This document shows, one piece after another, positions 17,274 to 26,603 of a DNA stretch of 64,000 bases (position 1 is its first letter; the number at the start of each line of letters is the position of its first letter). This DNA is from Alphaproteobacteria bacterium (lineage in GTDB: Bacteria; Pseudomonadota; Alphaproteobacteria; GCA-016699305): the NCBI GenBank assembly GCA_016699305.1, contig CP064970.1, forward strand, positions 310,001-374,000, given 5' to 3'. The position numbers were made by a program, and so were the translations under genes. The notes below the pieces were generated by a model, which was given only the letters and a program-made list of their open reading frames with translations, was not told the DNA's origin and ran no database searches.

Positions 17274-18221
17274 TTAGCTCAGCTTCTCCAACCCCATCAA
17301 ACTGCGGGCGAAGGATTCGGGTTCGAAGGGGCGTAGGTCGTCGATGCCCTCGCCTACGCCGATCAAGGGGACGGGCAGACCGAAACGCTCGGCCAGGGCC
17401 ACCAGAACGCCGCCACGGCCCGAGCCGTCCAGTTTGGTTAACACCAAACCTGTCAAAGGCAGCATGGATTTGAAGGTTTCAACCTGCGCCAGGGCGTTTT
17501 GCCCCGTGGTGGAGTCCAGCACCAAGAGCGTATCATGCGGGGTGGTCGGATCGCGCTTGCGCATCACGCGCACCACTTTTTCCAATTCGGCCATCAGATG
17601 CGCCTTGTTGTGCAAACGCCCCGCCGTATCCATCAGCACCACATCTACGTTCTCGGCCTGAGCGCGTTGCAGGGCGTCAAAGGCCAAGCCGGCGGCATCC
17701 GCGCCTTCGGGACCGACCATGACGGGACAGCCCGCCCTTTCCCCCCAAAGCTGCAACTGAGCCACCGCCGCCGCGCGAAACGTGTCGCCCGCCACCAGCA
17801 AGACGCTTTTGCCTTGGGCTTTGAGGTCGGCGGCCAGTTTGCCGATGGTCGTCGTTTTGCCGCTGCCATTGACGCCCACGAACATCACCACATGGGGCCG
17901 GTTTGTCGCATTCACCGACAAAGGCTGCGCGACGGGGGCCAAAATGGCGGCTATCTCCCGCGCCATCAGATCGCGCGCGCCCCCCTCGTCCATATCTTTG
18001 TCAAGCCGTTCGCGCGCCAAGGCCGCGCGCAGTCGCGCCGCCACGGCAGGTCCCAGATCGGCTTCGATCAAGGCTTCTTCCAGTATGTCCAATGTCGCCG
18101 CATCCAGCTTGCGCCGCTGAAAGACAGAGACCAACGAATCCTGAAGCTTTTCGCTGGAACGCGAAAGCCCGCGCGTCAGACGAGACAGCCAACCGCCGGA
18201 AGAGGATGTATCCTTGCTCAT
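17274..18221 (-). CDS. ftsY: signal recognition particle receptor FtsY
   Basis: Membrane-associated SRP receptor GTPase that pairs with Ffh to deliver nascent membrane proteins to SecYEG. From ATG 18221 the product is 315 aa with a short N-terminal A region (a Trp/Arg amphipathic start, WLSRLTRGLSRS), the helical N domain (about 25-100), and the G domain with G1 GVNGSGKTTT (about 116), DTFRAAA, G3 DTAGRLH and G4 TKLDGSGRGG. The open frame extends upstream to 18500 but that extension has no family match, and MSKDTSSSGG is the natural start. The large acidic A domain of enterobacterial FtsY is absent, as is usual in alphaproteobacteria. Its last 188 bases are duplicated at 16363-16550. Confidence 0.95.
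   Translation of the reverse strand: MSKDTSSSGGWLSRLTRGLSRSSEKLQDSLVSVFQRRKLDAATLDILEEALIEADLGPAVAARLRAALARERLDKDMDEGGARDLMAREIAAILAPVAQPLSVNATNRPHVVMFVGVNGSGKTTTIGKLAADLKAQGKSVLLVAGDTFRAAAVAQLQLWGERAGCPVMVGPEGADAAGLAFDALQRAQAENVDVVLMDTAGRLHNKAHLMAELEKVVRVMRKRDPTTPHDTLLVLDSTTGQNALAQVETFKSMLPLTGLVLTKLDGSGRGGVLVALAERFGLPVPLIGVGEGIDDLRPFEPESFARSLMGLEKLS
17277..17464. repeat. right copy of 188-bp ftsY-end repeat
   Basis: Original copy, part of intact ftsY. The left copy is 16363-16550, in the same orientation and 914 bases away. About four mismatches separate the copies. The match begins right after the ftsY stop codon and ends inside the coding sequence. Confidence 0.9.
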
Positions 18222-18262
18222 GCGCCTATCCGCGCCGGGAAAGCCATTTTTGTCAACCCCCT

Positions 18263-19042
18263 TCAACCCGTGCGCGACATAAACCCAGCCGCCGAGGTGT
18301 AACGCCGCAGGCCAAGATAAAACACCCACACCGCCAACGCCATATAACACGCCGCCGCCAACACCATGACGGGCAACCATTCCCAATGACCGCGCAGAAT
18401 CTCGACCGGTAAAAGAGCTAAGAATCCGGCGGGAACCGCGCTGAACATCAAAAACTTCATGCCCAGACTTTGCGTGTGTTGCGGTACTGTCGTCAGGCAT
18501 AATAGAACCATTTCTAACTGATCAGCGAAATAGCCGCCCACATCCAGGAAGAAGATCAAGGACTGGAACGCGATAACCGAGGCCTGAAAGATAAACGCCG
18601 CGCACACCCCAATCAGCAACGCCCCGGGCCATTGTTCAAGGCTAAGACCCGACAAACCCAGCATCATCAAACCCCACAGCACATCGCCCAAGCCCGAAGG
18701 ATTGCTTTGCGTCAAGGCCAATTGCGGCAACACATGGCGTGGCCGCGCCAGATACGTATCCAAATCTCCGTCCAAGACCTTCTGGGCGATCATGCCGCTG
18801 CCATCGGCGACCAGATTGTTCAAACCGATGGCAAACGCGCCGACGCCGAATATCTTGAAGATATCCGACAAATCCCACCCTTGGATGTGTTGCACCTTAG
18901 CCATCAGAATCGGCCACATGACGAAGAACACGCAGTTTTGCAAAAACATGGCCAAAGCCATCCAAAAATAGCGGCGCGGTTGCATCATCTGCGATTTCAG
19001 GTTCAAGCGCAGCAACGCGGCGATATAGCGAATCTGAGACAT
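18263..19042 (-). CDS. ABC-2 type exporter permease (second subunit)
   Basis: A 259-aa integral membrane protein with about six helices. It belongs with the ABC-2 type permeases of the DUF990 kind that work as heterodimeric pairs with one ATPase. The start ATG 19042 has an excellent AGGAGG site; the frame continues upstream to 19480 but only as a shadow of the previous permease. It is the last gene of the GNAT-ATPase-permease-permease cluster, 11 bases after the first permease. The substrate is unknown; multidrug or glycoconjugate export is typical of relatives. 41 bases separate it from ftsY on the same strand. Confidence 0.85.
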   Translation of the reverse strand: MSQIRYIAALLRLNLKSQMMQPRRYFWMALAMFLQNCVFFVMWPILMAKVQHIQGWDLSDIFKIFGVGAFAIGLNNLVADGSGMIAQKVLDGDLDTYLARPRHVLPQLALTQSNPSGLGDVLWGLMMLGLSGLSLEQWPGALLIGVCAAFIFQASVIAFQSLIFFLDVGGYFADQLEMVLLCLTTVPQHTQSLGMKFLMFSAVPAGFLALLPVEILRGHWEWLPVMVLAAACYMALAVWVFYLGLRRYTSAAGFMSRTG

Positions 19043-19053
19043 CGTCTTTCCTC

Positions 19054-19845
19054 CTATCCCGCTTGGCGCTGCCAGCGGCGCAACAAAATGCCTTCCATGC
19101 CCATCACGACCCCGAACGCCACGATGGACCAAAATACCTGATGAGTCAGGCCGCCGATCCAGGCATGTTTCATCCCTGGTAAGGCCATATGGGCGGGGGT
19201 GGCCAGCATGGCCGGAAAAGGCGTCATCCACGCCAAACGCACCAGCCAATCCGGGAAGAACACCAAAGGCCACAGCAACGCGCCCAGCAGAAAGGTGCAT
19301 TTCTGCCAGAGCCAAAAAATCGGCTCGGACTGTCCGGTCCACAACGTGCTGCATCCGACCACGAAATGCACGGTGTTCATGATCCACCCGGCCATCAGCA
19401 AAGAAGGGAACACCAAGGCCAGGCTTTGCCCATCCCATGGCCACATGCCGTCGGCCAACAGCCAGGCCGCGCCCCAGCACGGCACCAGCAACAAGACAAC
19501 GCGCGCGGCATAGGCTCCCATGGCCTCGGCCATAAACAATCCGCCGTAAGAGACGGGACGCAATAGGTGAATCTCCACCATGCCGTTGCGGATATCCTGC
19601 TGCACCTGCTTAAAGGGTAGAAAGCTGGCGATCATCATGGTTTCCGTGACCGTGAAATACCACATCAGCAGTGCCGGATTAAGGCCCAACGAGTCCAGCA
19701 CCGCGCTCGGCAAGGCCCGATAGATAGCGCCAAAGGAAATTTGCAAGGTCAGCATGATCAAAATCTGCCCGATCAGGCTGGCGCGCTCATGCGCCGCTCG
19801 GCTTGCCCCGAGCCTGGCCGCCGCAAGGAAGGGTCGCATCGTCAT
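19054..19845 (-). CDS. ABC-2 type exporter permease (first subunit)
   Basis: 263 aa, about six membrane helices, beginning MTMRPFLAAARLGASRAAHE. The segment QQDIRNGMVEIHLLRPVSYG is the conserved cytoplasmic motif (QxxIRxGxxxxxLLRP) of ABC-2 permeases in this group; its partner has GDLDTYLARPRH at the matching place. Its ATG overlaps the ATPase stop by 4 bases (ATGA), a sign of translational coupling. It is expected to pair with the next permease to form the membrane pore. Confidence 0.87.
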   Translation of the reverse strand: MTMRPFLAAARLGASRAAHERASLIGQILIMLTLQISFGAIYRALPSAVLDSLGLNPALLMWYFTVTETMMIASFLPFKQVQQDIRNGMVEIHLLRPVSYGGLFMAEAMGAYAARVVLLLVPCWGAAWLLADGMWPWDGQSLALVFPSLLMAGWIMNTVHFVVGCSTLWTGQSEPIFWLWQKCTFLLGALLWPLVFFPDWLVRLAWMTPFPAMLATPAHMALPGMKHAWIGGLTHQVFWSIVAFGVVMGMEGILLRRWQRQAG

Positions 19846-20792
19846 GCCCCCCTTCCCTGCTGCGCGTAGATGCGCTTGATCACATCTTCCAGCGGGGGAT
19901 CCTCGATGGTCAAATCCTTGACGGATAGATTCGCCAGACATGCCGCCACCGCCCTATCCACCGGCAGGCGCGCGGTATCGACAACCAAGGTCAGGCTATG
20001 CGGACCGGACTGGGCGATCTCGGCCTCCGATACGGGGGATTGGGGCGATTCCTCATCCGTCACCAGGCGCAGGATCTTACGTCCCATGAAACTGCGCCGT
20101 AATTCGCCAAGGTCCTCGTCCACCACCTTGCGGCCATGGTCGATCAGAATGACGCGCCGGCAAATATGTTCGATATCGCCGGTGTCATGGCTGGTCAGGA
20201 TGATCGTGGTGCTGTCCTGCTCGGCCAGATCGTTCAGATGGTCGCGCAGCAAAGCCTTGGCCGTGACATCAAGACCGATGGTCGGCTCATCCAGAAACAG
20301 GATATCCGGCCCATGCAGCAGACTGGCCACGATATCGCACCGCATGCGTTGTCCCAAAGACAGCGAACGCGCCGTCTGGCCCAGCAAATCAACGATGCCG
20401 AATATATCCACCAGCCGGTCACGACGTTGACGGGCGATGCTCCCCTCCAGGCTATAGATCGCCGCCAGCATGTCAAAACTGTCCCGCACCGGCAGGCTGG
20501 GCCATAATTGGGATCGTTGGCCAAAGACGATGCCCAGTTTATGCGCCAAAGCGCGGGTCTGCTTCCACGGCACGAAGCCCGCGACCAAAGCCTCGCCCGA
20601 GCTGGGATGCAAGATGCCGCACAGCATTTTAAGCGTGGTGGACTTCCCTGCCCCGTTCGGACCGATAAAGGCCACCTTTTCCCCGGGCGAGATGGCAAAG
20701 GATAATCCGTCCACCGCCACCATCTCGGTCCCGCCTTTTTTCTTGGGGGCGGCGAACGCCTTGCGTAATTCGCGCACGTCTATGGTGTGCAT
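19842..20792 (-). CDS. ABC transporter ATP-binding protein
   Basis: 316 aa. Walker A GPNGAGKST (44-52), signature LSLGQRMRCD (about 148), Walker B DILFLDEPTIGLD and the H-loop TSHD are all present. The C-terminal 80 residues, after the ATPase fold, resemble the extra domain of NatA/YbhF-type exporters. The start ATG 20792 lies inside the 3' end of the GNAT gene (12-base overlap), and the stop overlaps the first permease, so all four genes are one transcription unit. It powers export by the two permeases. Confidence 0.93.
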   Translation of the reverse strand: MHTIDVRELRKAFAAPKKKGGTEMVAVDGLSFAISPGEKVAFIGPNGAGKSTTLKMLCGILHPSSGEALVAGFVPWKQTRALAHKLGIVFGQRSQLWPSLPVRDSFDMLAAIYSLEGSIARQRRDRLVDIFGIVDLLGQTARSLSLGQRMRCDIVASLLHGPDILFLDEPTIGLDVTAKALLRDHLNDLAEQDSTTIILTSHDTGDIEHICRRVILIDHGRKVVDEDLGELRRSFMGRKILRLVTDEESPQSPVSEAEIAQSGPHSLTLVVDTARLPVDRAVAACLANLSVKDLTIEDPPLEDVIKRIYAQQGRGA

Positions 20793-21700
20793 GGCTTTGA
20801 TCCTTCCAAATGCTCGGGCAAGATAGGCAGTATGGGTGATGCCATCAACCAATCGGCGGTTTTGCGAAAGCCCAATTTCTCATAACAGGCAATCGCATCC
20901 GGCCTTTCGGCGAACAACGCCGCTTCCCGCACGCCTTGCGATTCGGCCAAACGCAAAGCCTTGGCCAGTAAGCTGCGGGCATGGCCGCGATTGCGTAATT
21001 CGGGCGGGGTCCACATCGGCCCGATGAACACCATATCCGGCAATGCACGATGCACGCCGCCCATGCTCACGGCCTGGCCTTCGCTTTCGAGCACATACCA
21101 GTTCTTTCCCACATGTCTTTCGAACTCTTTTTTGGCATGATCCCTCAAACTGGGATCTTGCGGCGATTCGCATAAGGCCTCGATGTAATAGGCCACGCGC
21201 CAGCCTATCAGCAGCTCTTCGTCTTGATCTTGCGACAGACGCAGCACTCTTTTGTCTTCAGCAAAGCCCGGCGGGTCTTTCATCTGCGCCAGATCAAGCT
21301 GGAACAGCCATTCCGGATTGGGCTGATGCAGCAAATCGGGCGTGATGCCCCAAGCCTTGCAGCTTGCCCAGGCCAAATCGCGCAATCCCATAATGCGCCG
21401 AATGGGACGCGGCGAAAGCCTCCAATGTTCCTTTAGAACCGCGCTCATCCCCTCGATGCATGCCGGGTCGGTGGCGAATACCCATAACGCGCTATGACCG
21501 TTAAATAACGCCTGCACGCCGACCAGATCGTCCCCCTGGAACGCTCCCACATAATCGCCCTGGCTGATCCTGCCCTCATTCACAAGGCCGCTATTCAACG
21601 CATTGGCACGCAAATAATAGGCCTTAGCCGAATGCGGTGCCAAAAACCGCTCGACCGTCTGGGCATCGCGCTGATCTAATAAACGAACGGAATCAAACAT
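20780..21700 (-). CDS. GNAT-family N-acetyltransferase
   Basis: 306 aa. The C-terminal half is a GNAT fold: GGVHRALPDMVFIGPMWTPP (beta4), then RNRGHARSLLAKAL, the acetyl-CoA pyrophosphate loop (R/Q-x-x-G-x-A), then AALFAERPDAIACYEKLGFR (motif B with the usual YEKLGF). The N-terminal half is a more divergent GNAT-like repeat. The ATG 21700 has a GGAGAGG site; the open frame upstream to 21871 has no support. It heads the ABC exporter operon, so it may modify or detoxify the exported compound; this is inference from context. The acceptor substrate is unknown. Confidence 0.85.
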   Translation of the reverse strand: MFDSVRLLDQRDAQTVERFLAPHSAKAYYLRANALNSGLVNEGRISQGDYVGAFQGDDLVGVQALFNGHSALWVFATDPACIEGMSAVLKEHWRLSPRPIRRIMGLRDLAWASCKAWGITPDLLHQPNPEWLFQLDLAQMKDPPGFAEDKRVLRLSQDQDEELLIGWRVAYYIEALCESPQDPSLRDHAKKEFERHVGKNWYVLESEGQAVSMGGVHRALPDMVFIGPMWTPPELRNRGHARSLLAKALRLAESQGVREAALFAERPDAIACYEKLGFRKTADWLMASPILPILPEHLEGSKPCTP

Positions 21701-22002
21701 AGTCCTCTCCCTATCTGTGAGGGACCGAGTGACTTTGGGATCTAAAGGAAAGGATGATCTGTCTGTCGTCGGCCCCGATGGTGGCCGACGGAGTGTCGGC
21801 CTGTTACGCTGTATGTACGGCGTCAGACGCCACGACACACAGCGCGTCGGTCTTTCGACCGGCGACGGCATAAATCGAATAAAGGTTCGAGCTGTTGATC
21901 ATCATGCTGTTATCGAAACACATCTTTTGTTGTGAAGGCAAGCACTTTTTTTGCACCGCACACGGTACATCCGACGAAAAGCTTCTGCTAGACTGCCTAC
22001 CC
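21701..22002. other. divergent gap with two hairpins
   Basis: 302 bases between the GNAT operon and ftsK, with no gene that I support. It holds a perfect 8-bp inverted repeat (CGTCGGCC 21767-21774 / GGCCGACG 21783-21790, 8-base loop) and a second hairpin (CGGTC-TTTC-GACCG, 21848-21861). Both divergent promoters must lie here. An in-frame extension of ftsK to 21895 is open but not family-like. Confidence 0.6.
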
Positions 22003-24333
22003 ATGAAACGCGCCATCACGATTCGCCCTTCCGGCCCCAACGCCGCCGCGCAAAAAAATCGCGGCAAGATACCCTTGCTGCCCGAGGCTTGGCGTCAGTA
22101 TCTGCGCCGCCGCGCGGAAGACGGCCTCGCCGTCGCGCTATTGATTCTTAGTGCCTATGCCCTGCTGGCTTTGGCCAGTTACGACTCCATGGACAGTTCG
22201 TGGAATGTCGCGGGTGGACGGGGAATCTCGAACCTGGCCGGAACGGGCGGAGCCATATTGGCCGATGCCCTTTTGCAAAGCGTGGGGCTTGGGGCCTTAT
22301 TGGTGCCGTTGATCTTGGGCGCATGGGGATGTCATTTGTTGATTCACCGTCCTTTGCCCGTGATGCCGCTGCGCGTCATGGCGGCACTGGGCGGGATTGG
22401 CATGTGCGCTTTGGCGGCGGGCGCGGTCTCGGGCCAGTCAGGCGGCATGCTGGGATTTTTATTGGCGCGGCCTTTTGCATCGCTGATGATGTCCTTGGGT
22501 GTGCCCACCGCTTTGATCGGTCTGCCCGCCTTGGCTATCGGTTTGCTGCTGGCCGGATGGGCGGGAGGGCTGACCTTTGCCAAAAGCCATGCCTTGATGG
22601 GAGGCTTTGCATCCGTGACAGGCAAGCACCTGATTCCGGTTTTGCGCGATATGTTTGGCTCGTCCAAGCGGCCAGATACCACTTCGTCGTCCCAGCTTTC
22701 CATGCCAACCGAAAGCGGATTTCAAATCGCGATCGCCGCCAAGGGAGATGATCGGCCCGTTTCTACGCCCAAGCGCGCGCCGCGATCCAAACTGCCCGCC
22801 ACCGCGATCCCCGTCGAAGAGAACGGCGAAGGCCCGCAGCTTCCCCCCTTAGACCTGCTGCAACAGCACACGGCATCTCAACGTCCCACGCAGATGACCG
22901 ATGAACTGGTGCAACGCAATGCCCGACTGCTAGAGGGCGTGTTGGCCGATTTTGGCATCAAGGGGGCGATTACCCGCGCCAGCCCCGGCCCTGTCATCAC
23001 TTTGTACGAGCTGGAACCTGCGCCGGGGGTAAAGTCTTCGCGTGTCGTGGCCCTGGCCGATGATATCGCGCGTTCGATGAGCGCGTCATCCGCCCGCATC
23101 GCCGTCGTGCCCGGACGCAACGCGCTGGGCATCGAATTACCGAATCCGCGCCGCGAAACCGTCTGGTTGCGCGAATTGCTGTTGGCCGAAGAGTTCACCA
23201 AGGCCCCTGCCCGTCTGGCCCTGGCTCTGGGCAAGGATATCAGCGGCGCGCCCGTCATGGCCGATCTGGCGCGCATGCCGCATCTGTTGGTCGCTGGCAC
23301 CACCGGCTCGGGCAAATCCGTGGCCATCAACGCCATGATCCTGTCCTTGCTGTTCCGCCTAAAGCCCGAACAATGCCGACTGCTGATGATCGATCCCAAA
23401 ATGCTGGAATTGTCGGTCTATGAAGGCATACCGCATCTTCTGGCCCCCGTCGTCACCGAGCCGCGCAAAGCCGTCGTGGCGTTGAAATGGGCGGTGCGCG
23501 AGATGGAAGAACGCTATCGCGCCATGTCGCGCCTGGGCGTGCGCAACATCGAAGGGTATAATCAGCGCCTATCCGAGGCACGGCGACGCGGCGAGGTTCT
23601 GACCCGCAAGGTACAAACAGGCTTTGATCCCGACACGGGCCGTCCCGTCTTCGAGGAACAGCCCCTGGACCTGACCGAATTGCCGTCCATCGTGGTGATA
23701 GTGGACGAAATGGCCGATCTGATGTTGTTGGCGGGGAAAGACATCGAGGCCGCCATTCAGCGCCTATCCCAAATGGCGCGTGCGGCAGGCATTCATCTGA
23801 TCATGGCCACGCAGCGCCCTTCGGTGGACGTCATCACCGGCACCATCAAGGCCAATTTTCCGACGCGCATCAGCTTTCAAGTCACCTCGCGCATCGACAG
23901 CCGCACCATCCTGGGCGAACAGGGTGCCGAGCAGCTTTTGGGGCAAGGCGATATGTTGTTCATGACCGGCGGTGGCCGCATGGCCCGCGTGCATGGTCCC
24001 TTCGTGCGCGACGAAGAGGTGGAGGCCGTGGTCCGCTTCCTAAAAACCCAAGGCACGCCCGAATATCTGGACGATGTGACGGTGGACGAGGAAGGCGAGG
24101 AATTATTCTCCGAGGACGAAGCCAGCGGCGCGCCCGGCACCGGCGATCCGCTTTATGATAAAGCGGTGGATCTGATTCTGCGCGAAGGCAAAGCCTCGAC
24201 CAGCTTCCTGCAACGCCATCTGCAATTGGGCTATAACCGCGCCGCGCGCATCATCGACCGCATGGAGCGCGAAGGCGTCATCACCGGCGCCGACCATGTC
24301 GGCCGCCGCCGCGTGATGGGCGGGGGTGAATAA
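22003..24333 (+). CDS. ftsK: DNA translocase FtsK
   Basis: Septum-anchored ATP-driven DNA pump that clears chromosome DNA from the closing septum and activates XerCD at dif. 776 aa from ATG 22003: four membrane helices (about 45-200), a short linker (about 220-300), the alpha and beta motor domains with Walker A AGTTGSGKSVAIN (about 432) and Walker B IVVIVDEMADLM, and a C-terminal winged-helix gamma domain (ASTSFLQRHLQLGYNRAARIIDRMEREG) that reads KOPS sites. The linker is much shorter than in E. coli FtsK, as is usual in alphaproteobacteria. The open frame starts earlier (21895) but the family begins at MKRAITIRPSG. Confidence 0.95.
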   Translation: MKRAITIRPSGPNAAAQKNRGKIPLLPEAWRQYLRRRAEDGLAVALLILSAYALLALASYDSMDSSWNVAGGRGISNLAGTGGAILADALLQSVGLGALLVPLILGAWGCHLLIHRPLPVMPLRVMAALGGIGMCALAAGAVSGQSGGMLGFLLARPFASLMMSLGVPTALIGLPALAIGLLLAGWAGGLTFAKSHALMGGFASVTGKHLIPVLRDMFGSSKRPDTTSSSQLSMPTESGFQIAIAAKGDDRPVSTPKRAPRSKLPATAIPVEENGEGPQLPPLDLLQQHTASQRPTQMTDELVQRNARLLEGVLADFGIKGAITRASPGPVITLYELEPAPGVKSSRVVALADDIARSMSASSARIAVVPGRNALGIELPNPRRETVWLRELLLAEEFTKAPARLALALGKDISGAPVMADLARMPHLLVAGTTGSGKSVAINAMILSLLFRLKPEQCRLLMIDPKMLELSVYEGIPHLLAPVVTEPRKAVVALKWAVREMEERYRAMSRLGVRNIEGYNQRLSEARRRGEVLTRKVQTGFDPDTGRPVFEEQPLDLTELPSIVVIVDEMADLMLLAGKDIEAAIQRLSQMARAAGIHLIMATQRPSVDVITGTIKANFPTRISFQVTSRIDSRTILGEQGAEQLLGQGDMLFMTGGGRMARVHGPFVRDEEVEAVVRFLKTQGTPEYLDDVTVDEEGEELFSEDEASGAPGTGDPLYDKAVDLILREGKASTSFLQRHLQLGYNRAARIIDRMEREGVITGADHVGRRRVMGGGE

Positions 24334-24420
24334 GCCTAACACAGCGCCGTCTGTGCATAGCAGAGGCTTCCGCGACGAGAGCTATGCCTAAAAATCTTCG
24401 CTGCTGGCCTGCCCTCTCAA

Positions 24421-24460
24421 AAATTAACGATCCTCGTCTTTAGACGAGGATCGTTAATTT
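24421..24460. terminator. bidirectional terminator, 19-bp stem
   Basis: AAATTAACGATCCTCGTCT-TT-AGACGAGGATCGTTAATTT is a perfect 19-bp palindrome with a 2-base centre (about a 4-base loop in RNA). A/T ends on both sides let it act for ftsK on the plus strand and for tRNA-Asn on the minus strand. Confidence 0.9.
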
Positions 24461-24493
24461 CATGGTGGTACAGCCGAGAAGATTGAAGTCGCA

Positions 24494-24569
24494 TGGCTCC
24501 CCGGGACGGGCTCGAACCGCCGACCCGGTGATTAACAGTCACCTGCTCTACCAACTGAGCTACCGGGGA
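24494..24569 (-). tRNA. tRNA-Asn (GTT)
   Basis: Minus strand, 76 nt with encoded CCA (24494-24496). Acceptor TCCCCGG pairs with CCGGGGA, the D arm is GCTC...GAGC, the anticodon loop CTGTTAA gives anticodon GTT, and the T arm is GGCGG...CCGTC with TTCGAGC. All stems pair well. It reads toward the 24421-24460 terminator. Confidence 0.95.
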
Positions 24570-24932
24570 ATACCGCGCCTTCTGCGGACGCATCATAATG
24601 CCTTGTATCGGCCAGGACAAGGCCTCTTGAAATCCTTTTCTCGGCCAGGACAACTGAGACAGTTAAGGGTCCTTGAAGAGGTAGAAAAAAGATAGGAAAA
24701 GGGGCAAGACCACCCCAGAGCGAGAGATCAAGACCGTGGGGTATCTCGAGGGGATTTCACAGCGCACACATCTGAATCGATTCGCCTCCCTAATCCAATG
24801 GCTCATATCTGCTTGGCAGATGAAGATTCGTATTTTGCCACAAATCAGCCCATATTCGAATGCAGAATCAAGCCCCACGGGCCGAGGTTCCCCTCTGGCC
24901 CCTCCCATATCTAGATAGTCATGAGGAGCGTC
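24570..24932. other. gap before degP-like gene
   Basis: 363 bases with no supported gene. It contains a 13-base direct repeat TCGGCCAGGACAA at 24608-24620 and 24641-24653 (33-base spacing) and a small hairpin ATCTGC-TTG-GCAGAT (24807-24821). The tRNA-Asn promoter must lie at its left end (minus strand) and the protease promoter at its right end, but neither could be placed with confidence. Confidence 0.5.
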
Positions 24933-26525
24933 ATGCATCTGCTTGTGAACCGCACACGCCGTTCGAATGCCGCCATGCGCATGGCCTGCGTGGCCATGTG
25001 TCTGCTATCATTATCTCTGGCCGCACCACATATGGCGCAAGCGCGCGGTGCGCCCGAAAGCTTTGCGGATTTGGCCGAGGGACTTTTACCATCGGTGGTA
25101 AATATCTCCACCACGCAAAGCTTGGATAAGGGGGGAGCGACTGACGCCGGTCCTGGTGAGGACATGATGCCCCAATTTCCGCCCGGCTCACCGTTTGAGG
25201 ATATGTTTCGCGATTTTTTTGACCGTCATAAAATGGCCCCCAATGGACAGTCTCAACCCAGCATGCGCCGCGTGACATCACTGGGGTCGGGATTCGTGAT
25301 TGATCCTTCGGGCTACATCGTCACAAACAACCACGTTATCCAGAACGCTGAGGAAATAACGGTCATTCTGCATGACGATACCAATCTGCCTGCCAAGGTC
25401 GTTGGCCGTGACAGCAAGACGGATCTGGCCGTGCTCAAAGTCACGCCGCCGCGCCCTCTAACAGCCATCAAATGGGGCGACAGCGACAAGCTGCGCATAG
25501 GCGATTGGGTGCTGGCCATCGGCAATCCTTTTGGCCTTGGCGGCTCGGTGACGGCGGGGATCATCTCGGCCCGTGCGCGCGACATCAACGCCGGCCCTTA
25601 TGACGATTTCCTGCAGACAGACGCCCCCATCAATCGCGGAAATTCGGGGGGACCGATTTTCAGCATGAACGGAGACGTGATCGGCGTGGCCACGGCCATC
25701 CTCTCGCCCTCGGGCGGTTCGGTGGGCATCGGCTTTGCCATCCCCGCATCCATGGCGCAAGCCGTGGTGGCGCAGTTGAAAGACCACGGCAAGATCCGCC
25801 GGGGTTGGATCGGCGTGCGCATCCAGAACGTCAACGATGATATAGCCAAGAGCCTGGGGCTTGAGAAGTCGCGCGGTGCCCTGGTGTCAAAGGTCATGCC
25901 CAACAGCCCGGCCTCGAAAGCGGGACTACAGACAGGGGACGTTATTTTGTCTTTCGACGGCAAAGACATCAACGAGATGCGCCGTCTGCCGCGCATCGTG
26001 GCCGAAACGCCGATTGACCGCCAGGTTTCATTGAACTTCTGGCGCAAGGGACGGCAAGAAAGCACCAAGATGACCATCGCCGAGATGGAAGTCACCCCTG
26101 AAGACGAGGATGAGGACGCTCCCAAGCCGGCCAAAGCCGAAAAAGCCGAAACCGGCACGGTCAAAACACTGGGGATCACCGTCTCCAAACTGACCCAAGA
26201 ACTGCGCCGCCGCAACGATATCAACGACAAAACACAAGGCGTTCTGATCACCGCCGTGAGCGAGGACGGCCCGGCGGCGGATAAAGGTGTGCGTCCTGGC
26301 AGCGTGTTGATCGAGGTCAATCAACAGCCCGTGGACACGGTGCCCGAAGCCGTCAGTGCCATGAACGACGCCGTCGCCCGCGCGCATCGTGAGAATCGTC
26401 CGGTCCTTTTGTTGATCGAACAACGTGGCGATTTGCGCTTTGTGGCCTTGCAGCCTTCGAAGGGAGCAAAAGGCAACAAGGAAAAGGGAAAAGCGGAAAC
26501 GGACGAAAATCCCGGTGGCGAATGA
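24933..26525 (+). CDS. degP: periplasmic serine endoprotease, Do/DegP family
   Basis: Periplasmic chaperone-protease that degrades misfolded envelope proteins. 530 aa from ATG 24933, chosen because AGGAG (24924-24928) lies 4 bases before it; an ATG at 24921 is in frame. A signal peptide ends near AQARG (about residue 36). The trypsin-like domain has His134 (TNNHVI), Asp164 (KTDLAVL) and Ser238 (GNSGGP), followed by PDZ1 (about 290-370) and PDZ2 (about 400-490). A charged Glu/Ala/Lys linker between the PDZ domains and a Lys-rich tail (KGAKGNKEKGKAE) are unusual details. It could equally be called DegQ or MucD. The DsbA-like gene starts 78 bases downstream, probably in the same stress-linked unit. 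Confidence 0.92.
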   Translation: MHLLVNRTRRSNAAMRMACVAMCLLSLSLAAPHMAQARGAPESFADLAEGLLPSVVNISTTQSLDKGGATDAGPGEDMMPQFPPGSPFEDMFRDFFDRHKMAPNGQSQPSMRRVTSLGSGFVIDPSGYIVTNNHVIQNAEEITVILHDDTNLPAKVVGRDSKTDLAVLKVTPPRPLTAIKWGDSDKLRIGDWVLAIGNPFGLGGSVTAGIISARARDINAGPYDDFLQTDAPINRGNSGGPIFSMNGDVIGVATAILSPSGGSVGIGFAIPASMAQAVVAQLKDHGKIRRGWIGVRIQNVNDDIAKSLGLEKSRGALVSKVMPNSPASKAGLQTGDVILSFDGKDINEMRRLPRIVAETPIDRQVSLNFWRKGRQESTKMTIAEMEVTPEDEDEDAPKPAKAEKAETGTVKTLGITVSKLTQELRRRNDINDKTQGVLITAVSEDGPAADKGVRPGSVLIEVNQQPVDTVPEAVSAMNDAVARAHRENRPVLLLIEQRGDLRFVALQPSKGAKGNKEKGKAETDENPGGE

Positions 26526-26603
26526 GTGAGCGATATGTCATCGTCACACGAATCACATCTGTGCCTTAAGTTTAGCCCTATCCTCAACGATGGAGTTCGA
26601 TCA

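Noticed and set aside
24608..24653. 13-base direct repeat as an attachment site
   Set aside because: Only 33 bases apart, with no integrase or foreign gene between the copies.
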